A DNA stretch of 14,775 nt from Treponema sp. UBA7590 (GTDB lineage Bacteria; Spirochaetota; Spirochaetia; Treponematales; Treponemataceae): the NCBI GenBank assembly GCA_002478955.1, contig DLKK01000075.1, positions 1 through 14,775 of the forward strand, read 5' to 3'. A program made the position numbers and the translations under genes. The notes under the pieces are model-generated. The model did no database searches, was not told the DNA's origin, and saw only the letters and a program-made list of their open reading frames with translations. Positions 1 to 5,768 of this stretch are shown in pieces. Positions within the stretch are counted from its first letter, which is position 1. Every line of letters starts with the position of its first letter.

Positions 1-330
1 GCTTATAATGTTCAAATTACAAAAAAAGCTGAAAATGATTTGGATAGTTTTGTAAAATATATATCTGAAAATTTAAAGAATCCAAAAGCAGCATTGAATC
101 TTTTAAATGATTTTTTGGAGCAGAAAAGCTATTTGGCTGAATCTCCGTATATGTATCCTCTTTGCCCGGACTTAAGACTTCAAAATGAAAAATATCATCG
201 TTTTATATTTTATAAAAATTATATTGCGCTCTATTTAATAGAAGAAAATGATGACAAATCTGAATTTGAAGGAACTGTCATAATAATGCGTTTGTTTTAT
301 GCAAAATCTGATTATGGAAAATTAATATAA
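1..330 (+). CDS. RelE/ParE-family toxin, 5' end outside window
   Basis: The frame is open to the first base (AYNVQITKKAENDL...), so only the first few residues are missing; the TTG at 40 is not the start. The pattern Y-x-V-x-x-T-x-x-A-x-x-DL, then NP-x-AA-x-x-LL, and a C-terminal I-x-R-x-x-Y-x-x-x-D is typical of ParE/RelE toxins of type II toxin-antitoxin systems. ParE members poison gyrase and RelE members cleave mRNA; sequence alone does not say which applies. About 109 residues are visible, slightly longer than the usual 90-100. The cognate antitoxin would be expected just upstream, outside the window. The stop at 328-330 lies 9 bases before the next gene, which has no strong ribosome binding site of its own, so the two may be translationally coupled. 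Confidence 0.8.
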   Translation, partial: AYNVQITKKAENDLDSFVKYISENLKNPKAALNLLNDFLEQKSYLAESPYMYPLCPDLRLQNEKYHRFIFYKNYIALYLIEENDDKSEFEGTVIIMRLFYAKSDYGKLI

Positions 331-339
331 CTCAACATT

Positions 340-1731
340 ATGAAAAAACTTTTTTTCCTATTTCTACTCTTCTCCACCTTACCGATTTTTTCGCGCACTG
401 CCCTTTCTGAATCGCAAAAAATAAAAAATATCTTCTATATAACTGATGTAAAATCTGAGCTGCAAATCCAAGAGGTTTCCGAGGAGCCAGACAAAAACGC
501 CATCAACAAAATTATAAAAAACGGAACGCAAATAAAAGGATTCAGATTTTCGCCGGGCTTTGTGAACGGAACGCTTTGGATTTTGATTCAAAAAAATTCT
601 GATTTTGCTGGTGCTCCAAACACACAGGATTTTCAGATTTTAGATTTGGGACCGGAGCTTGTTGACCGCGCTGAACTTTTTGTTCTTAGTGGCGAAAAAT
701 GGAAAAAAACGGATTCTACCGGGCGACAGGTTAAAAATTCAGAAAAAAACATAAAATCGTGGCGAAGTTTTGTTCAGATTCCTCAAGAAAATACCGGCGA
801 CGAGTTTTTTGTGCTAAAAATAAAAAGTTCCGATTCAATTTCACTAGTTTTTAGATTTTTTGCGCTCCCGCAATTTTTTGAGCAGACCGAAAAATTTTCT
901 TTTGTTCATATAATTTTTGTTTCGCTGATGTTTCTTGCGTTTTTCGTTCTGTTTCTGTTTTTCATTAGTTCAAAAGAAAAACTTTTTCTGTATCTAAGCC
1001 TGATGAGTTTGTGCTTCTGCCTTTACCAAGTCGCAATGAAAGGTCTTGGTTGCACTTACATTTGGAATAATTTTTGCTCCTCGCTGTTTTTTTCTAGGTT
1101 CAGTTATGTTGTGTGCTGCATCGGGCTGCTTTTTTCGCAGATTTTGTTTCTTCAGAATCTTTCGTTCAACAAAAACGGCAATTTTTACAAGGCGATTCTA
1201 ATAATTCTTTGCGCGGCGTGTGCAGTTTCCGTTGTGCTTTACAGTTTTGTCCAGAATATAAAAATTTCTTACATCACAACGATTTGTTTTTTGATTTTTG
1301 GCTGTTTCTTCTGCTCGGCAATTATGATTTTGTCCGCGCTTAAGAAAAAATCAATTCCAATTCTGCTGATTTGCTCCTGGATTCCGCTTTTTTGCTACAT
1401 AATTTTCAGGCAGTCGCTGCATCTGCTTCGCCTAAAATACAACGTGAATTCTCTTCTGGCGATTTTTGACAACGACTATTATTTTGGCTACGACATCTGC
1501 TTTATCTTCCATATTTTTGTCTACAGTCTGAGCGTTTTTGTTAAAATCCGGCAGAAGGAACTTGAATTCAATATGTACCGCGAATCTTCTTACTTTTTAA
1601 AAGCTTCTGCACATGAACTTCTTGCACCAATCACTTTGATTCAAAATTCTGTAGACGCGCTGGAAAGCCAAAAAGTTCGGGGGGGGGGAGCTGGACTGAT
1701 GAAAATTCAAAAGAGATTTTTTCCTGCCTGA
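340..1731 (+). CDS. 7TMR-DISM hybrid histidine kinase, sensor half (frame ends at poly-G)
   Basis: This is the N-terminal half of a membrane sensor kinase. It has a signal peptide (residues 1-19: MKKLFFLFLLFS), an extracytoplasmic 7TMR-DISMED2-like sensing domain (about 30-180), seven or so hydrophobic helices (about 187-402), and the start of a HisKA dimerisation domain with the phospho-acceptor His425 in AHELLAP. After residue 446 the frame enters ten consecutive G bases (1679-1688), reads out-of-frame residues and stops at 1731. The missing HisKA helix 2, ATPase, receiver and HTH domains continue in another frame from 1689 to 3248. One more G, or two fewer, would join them into a protein of about 970 residues. 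As read, this product would be a membrane sensor with no kinase activity. The start is the ATG at 340 because it gives a clean signal peptide; the ribosome binding site is weak. Confidence 0.85.
   Translation: MKKLFFLFLLFSTLPIFSRTALSESQKIKNIFYITDVKSELQIQEVSEEPDKNAINKIIKNGTQIKGFRFSPGFVNGTLWILIQKNSDFAGAPNTQDFQILDLGPELVDRAELFVLSGEKWKKTDSTGRQVKNSEKNIKSWRSFVQIPQENTGDEFFVLKIKSSDSISLVFRFFALPQFFEQTEKFSFVHIIFVSLMFLAFFVLFLFFISSKEKLFLYLSLMSLCFCLYQVAMKGLGCTYIWNNFCSSLFFSRFSYVVCCIGLLFSQILFLQNLSFNKNGNFYKAILIILCAACAVSVVLYSFVQNIKISYITTICFLIFGCFFCSAIMILSALKKKSIPILLICSWIPLFCYIIFRQSLHLLRLKYNVNSLLAIFDNDYYFGYDICFIFHIFVYSLSVFVKIRQKELEFNMYRESSYFLKASAHELLAPITLIQNSVDALESQKVRGGGAGLMKIQKRFFPA
1679..1688 (+). repeat. Ten-G homopolymer at the kinase frame break
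   Basis: Ten consecutive G bases lie exactly where the coding frame moves from codons at 1678, 1681 and 1684 to codons at 1680, 1683 and 1686. A tract of 11 or 8 G would give one continuous reading frame; 10 G gives the truncated form. Poly-G tracts of this length act as slipped-strand contingency switches in other bacteria, including Treponema pallidum and Campylobacter. The run would also allow -1 ribosomal slippage (G GGG GGG), which is the direction needed. A miscalled homopolymer is the plain alternative. Confidence 0.9.
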
Positions 1732-1772
1732 AATCCGTAAAAGGAAACATTTCGCGGCTAAAAAACATTGCT

Positions 1773-3248
1773 TTGATGGTAAATTCGCTTGAAGAACAGG
1801 AGCAGGACGTTAAAAAAATTTCAAGACTGTGTAAGCCGGTCTGCGTTATGCAGATTTTCCAGCAGATTATGGACAATTTTGTTCCGTATTCAGAGTTTAA
1901 AGGAATTGAGATAAATTATTTTTCTTCATGCAAAGAAAAACTTTGCGTTTCGGTTTTTCCGCTTTTTTTGGAGACGGTTTTTACAAATCTGATTGACAAC
2001 GCGCTAAAATATTCTGTTGAAAACGGCATAATCAGCATAAATATTGAATACGATGAACTGAAAAACGAGCTTATTTATTCGGTTTCTAATTTTTCTGAAA
2101 ATATTTTGGCTCAAAATCTGGAATCGCTTTTTAATTTTGGCGAAAGAGGCAAAAACATTGCGGAAAATATCCGCGGATTAGGAATCGGACTTCATCTTGT
2201 GCGGCGAATCTGCAAACTTTATGGTGGAACCTGCCAGGCGTTTTGCATTCCACTTGAAAATAGAATAGAAAATCCGGAGAAAAACCAAAAAACAACTGAT
2301 AAAAAAAATGAAACTGCCGCAAATCTCTGCAAAGTCGTCTTTGAATCAAGGTTAAAACTGAATCCTTGTGATTTTGAAAACGGAACTTTCCAGGAATTTT
2401 CCGTTAAAAAAGATTACAACAAAATTCTTTTTGACAAAAAACTTTTTAATGATGGAAATTTTGATTCCAGGCTGAAAAATCTTATGTCAAAAAATCTGAT
2501 TCTGATTGTTGAAGACAATATTGCCCTGCTTAAAAATCTTTCCGAGCTTTTAAAACCATATTGCTCTGTGATTACGGCAACAAACGGAAAAGACGCGCTT
2601 GGTAAAATTAGCCAGAATGTGCCAGATTTGATAATTTCTGACATGGTAATGCCCGTTATGGGCGGAAAAGCATTCTTTGATTTTTGCCACAACGATGAAA
2701 ACCTGAAAAATATCCCTTTTCTGTTTTTAACCGGTGTTCAGGATATTGCGCTTAAGAATTCTTTTATAAAACAAGGCGTTATCGACTACATTTTTAAGCC
2801 ATTTTCGCAGGAAGAACTGCTGATGAAAATTTATTCAATTCTTTATTTGTGCGTGAATGTGCGGAAAGATTTTGCAAAAACCATAACCGATTTTGTGAAT
2901 GAACAGACGGAAAGCGGAATGCACAGAAACTTTGCCGGAAAAACAGCACATCCGCAAACGGAACAATTGCAGGTGGCACAAAAACAAGAATTCTGGAAGC
3001 CACAAAATCCAAAAGAAGAAAAATCCCTTGCCACACAAAAAATGCGCCAGGAATACTACAAAATGTTCAATCTTTCAAAACGAGAAATCGAAATTGCCAA
3101 CCTTCTGTACGAAAACTACAGCAACAAACAAATCGCCGAGCAGCTGTTCATCGCCATAAGCACCGTCGCAACGCACATCCAGCACATCTACGAAAAATGC
3201 AACGTCCGCAACCGCAACGAATGGATTCGCCTGATGAGCGGAGGATGA
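1773..3248 (+). CDS. Hybrid kinase output half: HATPase, receiver and LuxR-type HTH
   Basis: This is the C-terminal half of the same gene; its true coding frame begins at about 1680, upstream of the formal TTG at 1773. Before 1773 the frame encodes the rest of the HisKA helices. Counting from 1773, the HATPase N-box (TNLIDNALKYS) is at 71-81 and the GLGIGL G-box at 135-140. The usual DxGxG box is degenerate (VSNFSEN). A receiver domain spans about 241-358 with acidic pair Glu247-Asp248, phospho-acceptor Asp290 (ISDMVMP), Thr320 and Lys342. A LuxR/FixJ-type helix-turn-helix lies at 432-489 (LSKREIEIANLL...NKQIAEQL). Signal sensing, phosphorelay and DNA binding would therefore sit on one membrane-tethered protein, as in other hybrid one-protein two-component systems. 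No promoter or good ribosome binding site precedes 1773, which argues against independent expression. Confidence 0.85.
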   Translation: MMVNSLEEQEQDVKKISRLCKPVCVMQIFQQIMDNFVPYSEFKGIEINYFSSCKEKLCVSVFPLFLETVFTNLIDNALKYSVENGIISINIEYDELKNELIYSVSNFSENILAQNLESLFNFGERGKNIAENIRGLGIGLHLVRRICKLYGGTCQAFCIPLENRIENPEKNQKTTDKKNETAANLCKVVFESRLKLNPCDFENGTFQEFSVKKDYNKILFDKKLFNDGNFDSRLKNLMSKNLILIVEDNIALLKNLSELLKPYCSVITATNGKDALGKISQNVPDLIISDMVMPVMGGKAFFDFCHNDENLKNIPFLFLTGVQDIALKNSFIKQGVIDYIFKPFSQEELLMKIYSILYLCVNVRKDFAKTITDFVNEQTESGMHRNFAGKTAHPQTEQLQVAQKQEFWKPQNPKEEKSLATQKMRQEYYKMFNLSKREIEIANLLYENYSNKQIAEQLFIAISTVATHIQHIYEKCNVRNRNEWIRLMSGG

Positions 3249-3492
3249 GTCTAAGAGAGGAAAATTTGTATAAAATGTGCAGAATGTGCTTTTCCTTTAC
3301 TCCCTACTCATACTTCCATTCGCTTGCCTTAGTTATCAATGATAACAATTTCCCAACAAATACGAATATATTATAGCAAAAGTTACTCTCAATTAACATA
3401 ATAAATAATTTTAATCTGAGAAATCAACAGATAATCCCGATTGACATCGGCGACCATAAAAAAATATACGGAAAAGCTTAGAGTTTAACTTA
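3249..3492. other. Convergent intergenic region, no gene seen
   Basis: This AT-rich spacer separates the kinase gene (plus) from the yoeB remnant (minus). Two weak inverted repeats are visible: AGGAAAA at 3258-3264 with TTTTCCT at 3290-3296 (25-nt loop), and a CCGAT/ATCGG hairpin near 3436-3452. Either might contribute to termination, but neither has the compact stem plus T-run of a convincing intrinsic terminator. No ORF of interest was found on either strand. Confidence 0.4.
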
Positions 3493-3757
3493 TTAGTCCT
3501 CGTAGTGTCCGCGGCAGGCTTTTACGGTAATTTTATCTTCGGAAAATTCATAAACAAGCCGATTCTCCTTGTCAATCCGTCTGCTGTATTCGCCTTCCTT
3601 ATGCTTTAGTTTTTTCAGGCTTCCCTTCGCCACGCAATGCATCATCGCGAGAAATACTTTTCAGCAACTTGTTGATTTTCTGAACAGTCTTTTTATCTTG
3701 ATTCTGCCAATAAACATAATGTTCGAATCCAGTTTCTGTAAAAGTTATCTCACTCAT
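3493..3757 (-). pseudogene. yoeB: YoeB/Txe-family mRNA interferase toxin, frameshifted
   Basis: YoeB toxins are ribosome-dependent mRNA interferases neutralised by YefM. Reading leftwards from the ATG at 3757 gives MSEITFTETGFEHYVYWQ, then DKKTVQKINKLLKSI and GEGKPEK. After that a run of six A (plus-strand T at 3610-3615) throws the frame to a stop after 52 codons. Dropping one A restores LKHKEGEYSRRIDKENRLVYEFSEDK and then VKACRGHYED with a stop at 3493-3495. The restored protein is 88 residues, the normal size, and has the family's GKPE, SRRI, NRLVY and CR-x-HY motifs. The start overlaps the antitoxin stop by ATGA, the classic arrangement. As read the toxin lacks its catalytic C-terminal half and should be inactive, unless the indel is a sequencing error. 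Confidence 0.85.
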
Positions 3758-4015
3758 TCTGCCGCCATTGTCTCAAGTTCTTCCATTGTTTTTACAACAA
3801 CTTTTCCTTGACGAAGCTGCTCATCGCTTTTATCTAGCATGGCAAGATAAGCCGCATTTCTTTTCGCCTTTTCCATTTCCTTGAATTCTTTTTCGGAAAC
3901 GATGACGACATTCTTGTTTTCCTTGCGCGGAACAACGACCGGCTCGCCGTTAAACGCCATGTCGAAATATTTCTTTATGGTTTGCGCGGATGTCCATCTG
4001 TTTTGCGATTGTCAT
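3754..4015 (-). pseudogene. yefM: YefM/Phd-family antitoxin, N-terminal frameshift
   Basis: YefM antitoxins bind their own operator through the N-terminal domain and neutralise YoeB through the C-terminal tail. The C-terminal part is intact from an internal ATG at 3960 (MAFNGEPVVVPRKENKNVVI, then SEKEFKEMEKAKRNAAYLAML). The true start is almost certainly the ATG at 4015. It sits 6 bases after a strong ribosome binding site (GGGAGGA, 4021-4027 complement) and encodes MTIAKQMDIRAN, the typical family N-terminus. One extra base at 3979-3980 breaks the frame between the two; removing it reads ANIKKYFDMAFNGEP, a good family match. As read, the DNA-binding segment is lost. A shortened protein from 3960 could still bind toxin, but no ribosome binding site for it is evident. 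Confidence 0.8.
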
Positions 4016-4033
4016 AATTTTCCTCCCATAAAA

Positions 4034-4062
4034 AGTACAAATTTAGGTACTAAAAACCGTAC
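4034..4062 (-). promoter_or_regulatory. Putative YefM operator, three GTAC boxes 12 bp apart
   Basis: GTAC occurs at 4035-4038, 4047-4050 and 4059-4062, an exact 12-bp centre-to-centre period. The first two form the inverted repeat AGTAC / GTACT with an 8-bp spacer. They lie directly upstream of the antitoxin ribosome binding site. In the Escherichia coli yefM-yoeB operon the repressor complex binds adjacent palindromes with a TGTACA core, so this is the expected place and motif. The function here is inference by homology. Confidence 0.6.
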
Positions 4063-4109
4063 TGTTTGTAAGATAAATCGGAATAAGTCGATTGTCAAGG
4101 AAAACAACA

Positions 4110-4148
4110 AAAAAAGCGAGGAACTTTTACGCTCCCCGCTCGTTTTTT
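4110..4148 (-). terminator. Putative intrinsic terminator after the LRR gene
   Basis: On the minus strand a stem AGCG-GG pairs with CC-T-CGCT (one bulge) and is followed by seven T. The plus-strand read also ends in TTTTTTT, so it may work in both directions. It lies just downstream of the LRR gene on the minus strand and upstream of the toxin-antitoxin promoter, separating the two units. Confidence 0.5.
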
Positions 4149-4155
4149 TATTGTC

Positions 4156-4179
4156 ATTCCTGTGCCAGGACACAGGAAT
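4156..4179. repeat. REP-like palindrome ATTCCTGTG/CACAGGAAT
   Basis: A perfect 9-bp inverted repeat with a 6-nt loop, preceded by TGTC and followed by CCCC. It abuts the LRR stop codon. A relative with the same TGTCATT lead-in occurs at 4894-4920. Confidence 0.75.
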
Positions 4180-4186
4180 CCCCTTA

Positions 4187-4852
4187 CTAGTCTGTGTAAT
4201 TATAATTTATAGTTGCCTTTGCAAGCGAATCATTGTAGTTCCCAATGCTTATTGCGTTCCACTGCTCTTTTGTTCCTCTGTAGTTTACTGTTTTTAAGTT
4301 GTCTAAATACCTGAACACAGATTGACCGATGGAAACAACACTGACTGGAATTGTCACGGTTGTTAAGCTGTCGCAGTTATCGAACGCACGACCTACAATC
4401 ATCTTTGTGGCTTCATTGATGTTGCATGAAGTTATATTGCTGTCATTTGCTTCAATCAAAGCAAAATAAGGATTGCTTTCATTGCCAAGATAATTCGCAT
4501 TGTCATATTCATTGAATTGTAAACTGCTGCAATATTCGAATGCAGAACTACCAATAGAGGTAACGCTATCTGGAATGCTCACATTTGTTAAGCTGCTGCA
4601 TTTTATAAATGCAGAATCACCGATAGAAGTAACACCATCTGGAATGTTCACGCTTGTTAATTTGCTGCAACCATAAAATGCAGAATAACCGATAGAAGTA
4701 ACGCTGTCTGGAATCACCACGCTTGTTAATCTTTTGCAATCTTTAAATGCCTCGCCTGCAATGGCGGTTATGTCTCCCGGAAGTTTTCCCTCGCCGCCGT
4801 TCGCGTCAAATTTCACTGTGTATGAAATTTTTGGTGGTTTCGGCAGGCTCAA
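4187..4852 (-). CDS. BspA-like leucine-rich repeat (LRR_5) protein, apparently 5'-truncated
   Basis: The protein begins with a KFDANGGEGKLP segment typical of the InlB_B-like linker that precedes LRR_5 repeats in Treponema surface proteins. It then carries 23-residue repeats of the type IPDSVTSIGxSAFxxCSSLT, three in good register and two degenerate. Such proteins are usually secreted and bind host components. Here there is no signal peptide and no ribosome binding site. The only available start is TTG at 4852, inside a REP-like palindrome (4833-4857), and an in-frame TGA lies eight codons upstream. So the 5' end looks lost at the palindrome, leaving a C-terminal fragment of a larger surface protein. 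The C-terminus (WNAISIGNYNDSLAKATINY) is of the normal kind, and a putative terminator follows. Confidence 0.75.
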   Translation of the reverse strand: MSLPKPPKISYTVKFDANGGEGKLPGDITAIAGEAFKDCKRLTSVVIPDSVTSIGYSAFYGCSKLTSVNIPDGVTSIGDSAFIKCSSLTNVSIPDSVTSIGSSAFEYCSSLQFNEYDNANYLGNESNPYFALIEANDSNITSCNINEATKMIVGRAFDNCDSLTTVTIPVSVVSIGQSVFRYLDNLKTVNYRGTKEQWNAISIGNYNDSLAKATINYNYTD

Positions 4853-4857
4853 CCACC
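4833..4857. repeat. Palindrome GGTGGTT-(11-nt core)-AACCACC, copy 1
   Basis: Seven-bp arms flank the core TCGGCAGGCTC. It marks the 5' boundary of the LRR fragment. Sister copies lie at 5511-5535 and 5711-5733, with a reverse relative at 5466-5508. Confidence 0.75.
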
Positions 4858-4893
4858 ACGTTGTTTTGTGTCATTCTTGTACTTGCGTTCCTT

Positions 4894-4920
4894 TGTCATT
4901 GCCTGGCTTGACCGGGCAAT
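4894..4920. repeat. REP-like palindrome ATTGCCTGG/CCGGGCAAT
   Basis: Nine-bp arms with one mismatch and a CTTGA loop, led by TGTC like the palindrome at 4156-4179. Confidence 0.65.
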
Positions 4921-5031
4921 CTCTGTATTGTGCATGAGATTATTGGGGCAAGTCCAATAATGTCAATGGGCTAATCCGAAGTATGACAGAGAAAGAAGAA
5001 CATATGACACCAATTTTTCAGACTCTACATA

Positions 5032-5060
5032 TATACAGTAGTAATAAAATATGCTATAAT
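5032..5060 (+). promoter_or_regulatory. Sigma70-type promoter for the small-peptide mRNA
   Basis: -35 TATACA (5032-5037), a 17-bp spacer and -10 TATAAT (5055-5060) predict a start near 5067-5070, right at the left inverted repeat. The mirror-image promoter at 5333-5361 has the same distance to the right repeat. Confidence 0.65.
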
Positions 5061-5069
5061 AATTTTATT

Positions 5070-5100
5070 GGAAATGCCTGATTTCCAAGGCGGCGTCTCC
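5070..5100. repeat. Left arm of 30-bp inverted repeat
   Basis: It matches the reverse complement of 5295-5324: GGAAATGCC, one difference, GATTT, a variable 9-10 bases, GTCTCC. Because the arms face inward behind convergent promoters, both predicted RNAs would start with nearly the same leader. A TTTATT hexamer flanks both outer edges (5064-5069 and 5325-5330), so a miniature transposable element is an alternative reading. Confidence 0.8.
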
Positions 5101-5140
5101 CAAAACTCAATCGGCACTGCCGAAATTTGACTATGGGAGG
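5097..5140 (+). promoter_or_regulatory. Leader hairpin that may hide the peptide's ribosome binding site
   Basis: CTCCCA at 5097-5102 is complementary to TGGGAG at 5134-5139, which contains the Shine-Dalgarno GGGAGG (5135-5140). Inside lie TCAA/TTGA and the near-perfect palindrome TCGGCA-C-TGCCGA (5111-5123). The leader could therefore fold with its ribosome binding site paired, as in type I toxin mRNAs. No folding energy was computed. Confidence 0.55.
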
Positions 5141-5149
5141 CTTACGAAG

Positions 5150-5239
5150 ATGACTATTTACGAAATTATTTCGTTGGCTATTAATTTAGCCCTTCTGATT
5201 CTTGAAGCCCTTTCTTACATTAAAAATAAGAAGAGTTAA
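5150..5239 (+). CDS. 29-residue hydrophobic peptide, holin-like type I toxin candidate
   Basis: The peptide starts MTIYEIISLAINL, continues with a single predicted membrane helix and ends SYIKNKKS. The pattern MTxYE, a leucine-rich helix containing LI, then LSYI and a lysine-rich tail resembles the putative holin-like toxins of Firmicutes (Hol_Tox type), membrane peptides of type I toxin-antitoxin systems in which an antisense RNA is the antitoxin. It has a strong ribosome binding site (GGGAGG at 5135-5140, 9 bases upstream), its own promoter and a terminator directly after the stop. It lies within 30-bp inverted repeats and faces a predicted antisense RNA. Family membership is from memory of the pattern and was not searched. 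It could also be a non-toxic leader peptide or the passenger of a small mobile element. Confidence 0.6.
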   Translation: MTIYEIISLAINLALLILEALSYIKNKKS

Positions 5240-5243
5240 AAAG

Positions 5244-5280
5244 TAAAGCCGCCAAGTCCAACCCACTTGTAGCGGCTTTA
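5244..5280. terminator. Bidirectional terminator between convergent transcripts
   Basis: Perfect 9-bp arms TAAAGCCGC (5244-5252) and GCGGCTTTA (5272-5280) enclose a second 5-bp stem CAAGT/ACTTG and the loop CCAACCC. The minus strand continues CTTTTT; the plus strand continues with a weaker TATATAAT. It directly follows the peptide stop codon. Confidence 0.8.
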
Positions 5281-5294
5281 TATAATACATCTGT

Positions 5295-5324
5295 GGAGAC
5301 GACCGACAAAAATCGGGCATTTCC
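5295..5324. repeat. Right arm of 30-bp inverted repeat
   Basis: Partner of 5070-5100; about two thirds of positions are identical, with exact blocks of 9, 5 and 6 bases. Confidence 0.8.
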
Positions 5325-5332
5325 TTTATTTC

Positions 5333-5361
5333 AATATACTACAGAAAAACGCTTACGTCAA
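5333..5361 (-). promoter_or_regulatory. Sigma70-type promoter for the antisense RNA
   Basis: On the minus strand, -35 TTGACG (5356-5361), a 17-bp spacer and -10 TATATT (5333-5338). It is a closer match to consensus than the facing promoter at 5032-5060, as expected if the antisense RNA is made in excess. Confidence 0.7.
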
Positions 5362-5465
5362 ACAGTTATGTGATGTTTCAGTAGATTATCAACCGATTTT
5401 GTTTCGCAAACGTCGCAAGTCAAGTACGACAATGACACGGTTTGCAAAGTTGCCAGGTTTATACA

Positions 5466-5508
5466 ATTTACAAAGTTCATTGAGCTTAACGAAATGAATT
5501 TTGTAAAT
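5466..5508. repeat. Long palindrome, reverse relative of the 11-nt-core family
   Basis: The arms ATTTACAAAGTTCATT and AATGAATTTTGTAAAT pair over 16 bp with one mismatch. The 11-nt loop GAGCTTAACGA, reversed, is TCGTTAAGCTC, related to the TCGGCAGGCTC core of the other copies. Confidence 0.65.
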
Positions 5509-5510
5509 CA

Positions 5511-5535
5511 GGTGGTTTAGACAGGCTCAACCACC
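5511..5535. repeat. Palindrome GGTGGTT-(11-nt core)-AACCACC, copy 2
   Basis: Same arms as 4833-4857; the core is TAGACAGGCTC. Confidence 0.75.
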
Positions 5536-5542
5536 ACAACAA

Positions 5543-5680
5543 TGGCTTAGGGCATGGAAGCCCGGAGTTCTGGAACGGAGCGAAGTGCAGCGGAAGAATG
5601 AGCATAAGCGAAGGCTGGAACGCCCGACGGCGACGGGCGAAATGTAACAAAGTGAAATGAAGCCCGATGCCGGAAGCCCC
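5543..5680 (+). repeat. 138-bp interspersed repeat, copy A
   Basis: It begins TGGCTTAGGG and ends ATGCCGGAAGCCCC, the same termini as the 139-bp copy at 6264-6402, while the interiors differ. The interior is a chain of small GC-rich hairpins, for example CGCCCG/CGGGCG at 5621-5639 and GCGAAG-type turns. No ORF fits. This and the flanking palindromes account for most of the gene-free stretch 5362-5768. Confidence 0.65.
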
Positions 5681-5710
5681 AAAGATAAAAAAATATGTGG
5701 CAGCTAAAAT

Positions 5711-5733
5711 GTCATTTCGGCAGGCTCAATGAC
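5711..5733. repeat. Palindrome GTCATT-(11-nt core)-AATGAC, copy 3
   Basis: Same core TCGGCAGGCTC as 4833-4857, but both arms have changed together from GGTGGTT/AACCACC to GTCATT/AATGAC, so pairing is kept. Confidence 0.7.
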
Positions 5734-5768
5734 CGTGAATCTGACAACCCAAAAAACGAAAACTTTTT

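Larger units (their letters stand above)
5236..5325 (-). ncRNA. Predicted antisense RNA, candidate RNA antitoxin
   Basis: A near-consensus promoter (TTGACG, 17 bp, TATATT; 5333-5361) drives leftward transcription from about 5325. The shared terminator hairpin and the T-run CTTTTT would end it near 5238, giving about 85-90 nt. It overlaps the 3' end of the peptide mRNA, including the whole terminator hairpin. Its loop reads GGGUUGG, fully complementary to the mRNA loop CCAACCC and containing a YUNR U-turn motif (UUGG), a known hallmark of fast antisense pairing. Its leader contains GUCUCC, which could also touch the GGAG of the ribosome binding site. It has no ORF. Confidence 0.55.

Noticed and set aside
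1113..1343. Overlapping 76-codon ORF within the kinase gene
   Set aside because: It is a shadow frame inside the transmembrane-coding region with no start signal.
3881..4297. 138-codon plus-strand ORF
   Set aside because: It runs antisense through the yefM gene, its operator and a terminator, with no conserved features.
5405..5445. GCAAAC/GTTTGC inverted repeat as an attachment site or regulator
   Set aside because: Only six bp with a 29-nt loop; no integrase or tRNA gene is present.
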